Position numbers and translations under genes: made by a program
Part shown: piece after piece, positions 63,051-64,000 of the stretch
How positions within the stretch are numbered: position 1 is the stretch's first letter
How the letters are laid out: every line of letters starts with the position of its first letter
DNA from: an uncultured Bacteroides sp.
Lineage (GTDB): Bacteria; Bacteroidota; Bacteroidia; Bacteroidales; Bacteroidaceae
Assembly: GCA_900544075.1 (NCBI GenBank)
Contig: UQTJ01000001.1
Span: forward strand, 1-64,000
Length of the DNA: 64,000 bases
Direction: 5' to 3'
The notes under the pieces: model-generated
Told to the model about the DNA's origin: nothing
Database searches by the model: none
The model's input: the letters and a program-made list of their open reading frames with translations, nothing else

Positions 63051-64000
63051 TCATCTCAGGTATGATGGTGTCATTGTATCATAATTTGTACCCTCAAATT
63101 CCACCACTGGTGAGTTTGTATTTCCTAATCCCTTAAAGAAACCTTCATAATCCTGTAAATAAATATTAGTAAAAGGAGAATCTTTCCATGTATCCGGCAC
63201 ATACTGTACATTAAACGTTATCATTGATGTCTGTCCGGATTCTTTCTGCGTTTTCAAAGTTTCTCCTTTAGACTCGGTGCGAGTCCCGCTTCCTGTACCG
63301 TCAGGTTCTTCCCAGTAAATCTTTACATGCCTTATTCCCTCATATTGGTCGGCTTCAAGGCTCATTTCAAAAGAAGCTACTCCGAATTTCTGTTTTGCCA
63401 CTTCTGCGTCCATTCCTGCAATCCAAGTTCCATCCAGTCTGTTTCCCTCGTTTGATTGATTATAATTATCTGCTTTTTGATAATTGGCATTCCAAACATA
63501 ATCAAGCAATTCACCTACTTTTATCTCAGACAGTTCGTCCAGCACAGGCTGGTTCTCCGGATTCTTCACCCATTCCCTTACAGCCTTACGACTTTCGCTC
63601 ATATCATCATCATTCCATTTACCATCTCCGTTCTTTATATAATCAAAGTCATTGCTGAACAAGCACCATCCCCTCTCACCGGTTCTGGAATTACTATTGT
63701 AGCCTATATTGTACATGGTTATAATATTCTTCCTGTCTTTCCATTGCTGTCCTTCAACGTAAGGCATAAGGTCTCTCAGTTCCTTTATCAGGAAATGGAA
63801 GCTACCCATCTGTATCATAGGTCTTCCGGGCTGTACTGCTTCCAATGATGCAGGATAGTCGGCATATTCATCGTCGAACATCACTCCGTCAAGCCCGTAT
63901 TTACTTACCGCTGAGCTAATGTCAGCCGCAAAATCCTTTATCATCTTGCGGTCATTACTGATATCAAGGTTCGAAAAACCGATTCCCTGATGGTTTGGCA
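63051..64000 (-). CDS. GH18 endo-beta-N-acetylglucosaminidase, partial
   Basis: The 3' part of a longer gene: the frame stays open to base 64000, past the ATG at 63944. From the edge it begins NHQGIGFSN and then YGLDGVMFDDEYADY, the GH18 DGxxxDxE signature of the EndoF/EndoH group, with the final Glu the acid. These enzymes cut between the two core GlcNAc residues of N-glycans. A C-terminal beta region (about the last 120 residues) follows the barrel. It heads the visible part of the minus-strand operon. The signal peptide and N-terminus are not visible. Confidence 0.85.
   Translation of the reverse strand, partial: PNHQGIGFSNLDISNDRKMIKDFAADISSAVSKYGLDGVMFDDEYADYPASLEAVQPGRPMIQMGSFHFLIKELRDLMPYVEGQQWKDRKNIITMYNIGYNSNSRTGERGWCLFSNDFDYIKNGDGKWNDDDMSESRKAVREWVKNPENQPVLDELSEIKVGELLDYVWNANYQKADNYNQSNEGNRLDGTWIAGMDAEVAKQKFGVASFEMSLEADQYEGIRHVKIYWEEPDGTGSGTRTESKGETLKTQKESGQTSMITFNVQYVPDTWKDSPFTNIYLQDYEGFFKGLGNTNSPVVEFEGTNYDTMTPSYLR

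Overview
The window is chromosomal DNA from a Bacteroidales bacterium, most likely the Bacteroides/Phocaeicola group. The evidence is the many promoters of the Bacteroidetes sigma-ABfr type (TTTG, about 19-20 bases, TAnnTTTG), SusC/SusD pairs, SusC-linked ECF sigma/FecR regulation, a Bacteroides-type transcarbamylase for acylated ornithine, a NigD-like lipoprotein, and the order rpsU - xerC/D-like recombinase - hpf - tRNA-Thr. I cannot name a species from the sequence alone.

Layout. 1-4668 is core genome: a partial tRNA-Thr, hpf, a tyrosine recombinase, rpsU, an aminopeptidase P, efp and rpmH. 4682-33822 is one long plus-strand polysaccharide utilization locus (PUL 1): ECF sigma factor, FecR anti-sigma, SusC with an STN signalling domain, SusD, a second SusC/SusD pair, a DUF1735-type lipoprotein, sulfatase, AraA/FucI-like isomerase, GH35, second sulfatase, GH78, GH3, a clan GH-A hydrolase I cannot place in a family, and a second GH78-like protein. 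33996-38969 is a core run (PASTA protein, rluD, ddl, acyltransferase, NigD-like, rhodanese). 39040-48389 holds biosynthesis and housekeeping genes: argF', proA, two small genes, tRNA-Leu and tRNA-Gly, argH, an SRPBCC protein, pyrE, a ComF-like gene, recX, prmC and ribD. 48422-64000 is a minus-strand glycan operon (PUL 2), read from right to left: GH18 endoglycosidase (cut by the window edge), GH97, GH92, FecR, GH92, GH92, MFS transporter, GH130, GH92.

How the genes work together. In PUL 1 the STN-bearing SusC probably senses substrate and signals through FecR to the sigma factor. The two SusC/D pairs and the lipoproteins bind and import oligosaccharides. Two Ser-type sulfatases, a beta-galactosidase, two rhamnosidase-like enzymes, a GH3 enzyme and the unassigned GH-A enzyme then degrade a glycan that probably contains sulfate, galactose and rhamnose. 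The exact substrate is not resolved. PUL 2 fits high-mannose N-glycan use: GH18 cuts the chitobiose core, the four GH92 alpha-mannosidases trim mannose, GH97 could remove glucose caps, the MFS carrier could import Man-GlcNAc, and GH130 could phosphorolyse it in the cytoplasm.

The signals most worth following up are a likely antisense small RNA over the start of the first susC, an 11-bp phased TTTAAA repeat inside a hairpin in PUL 2, a FecR gene embedded between GH92 genes without a sigma factor in view, and the unassigned GH-A hydrolase in PUL 1. I saw no CRISPR array, insertion sequence, prophage or replication origin. No stretch longer than 300 bases lacks a gene.
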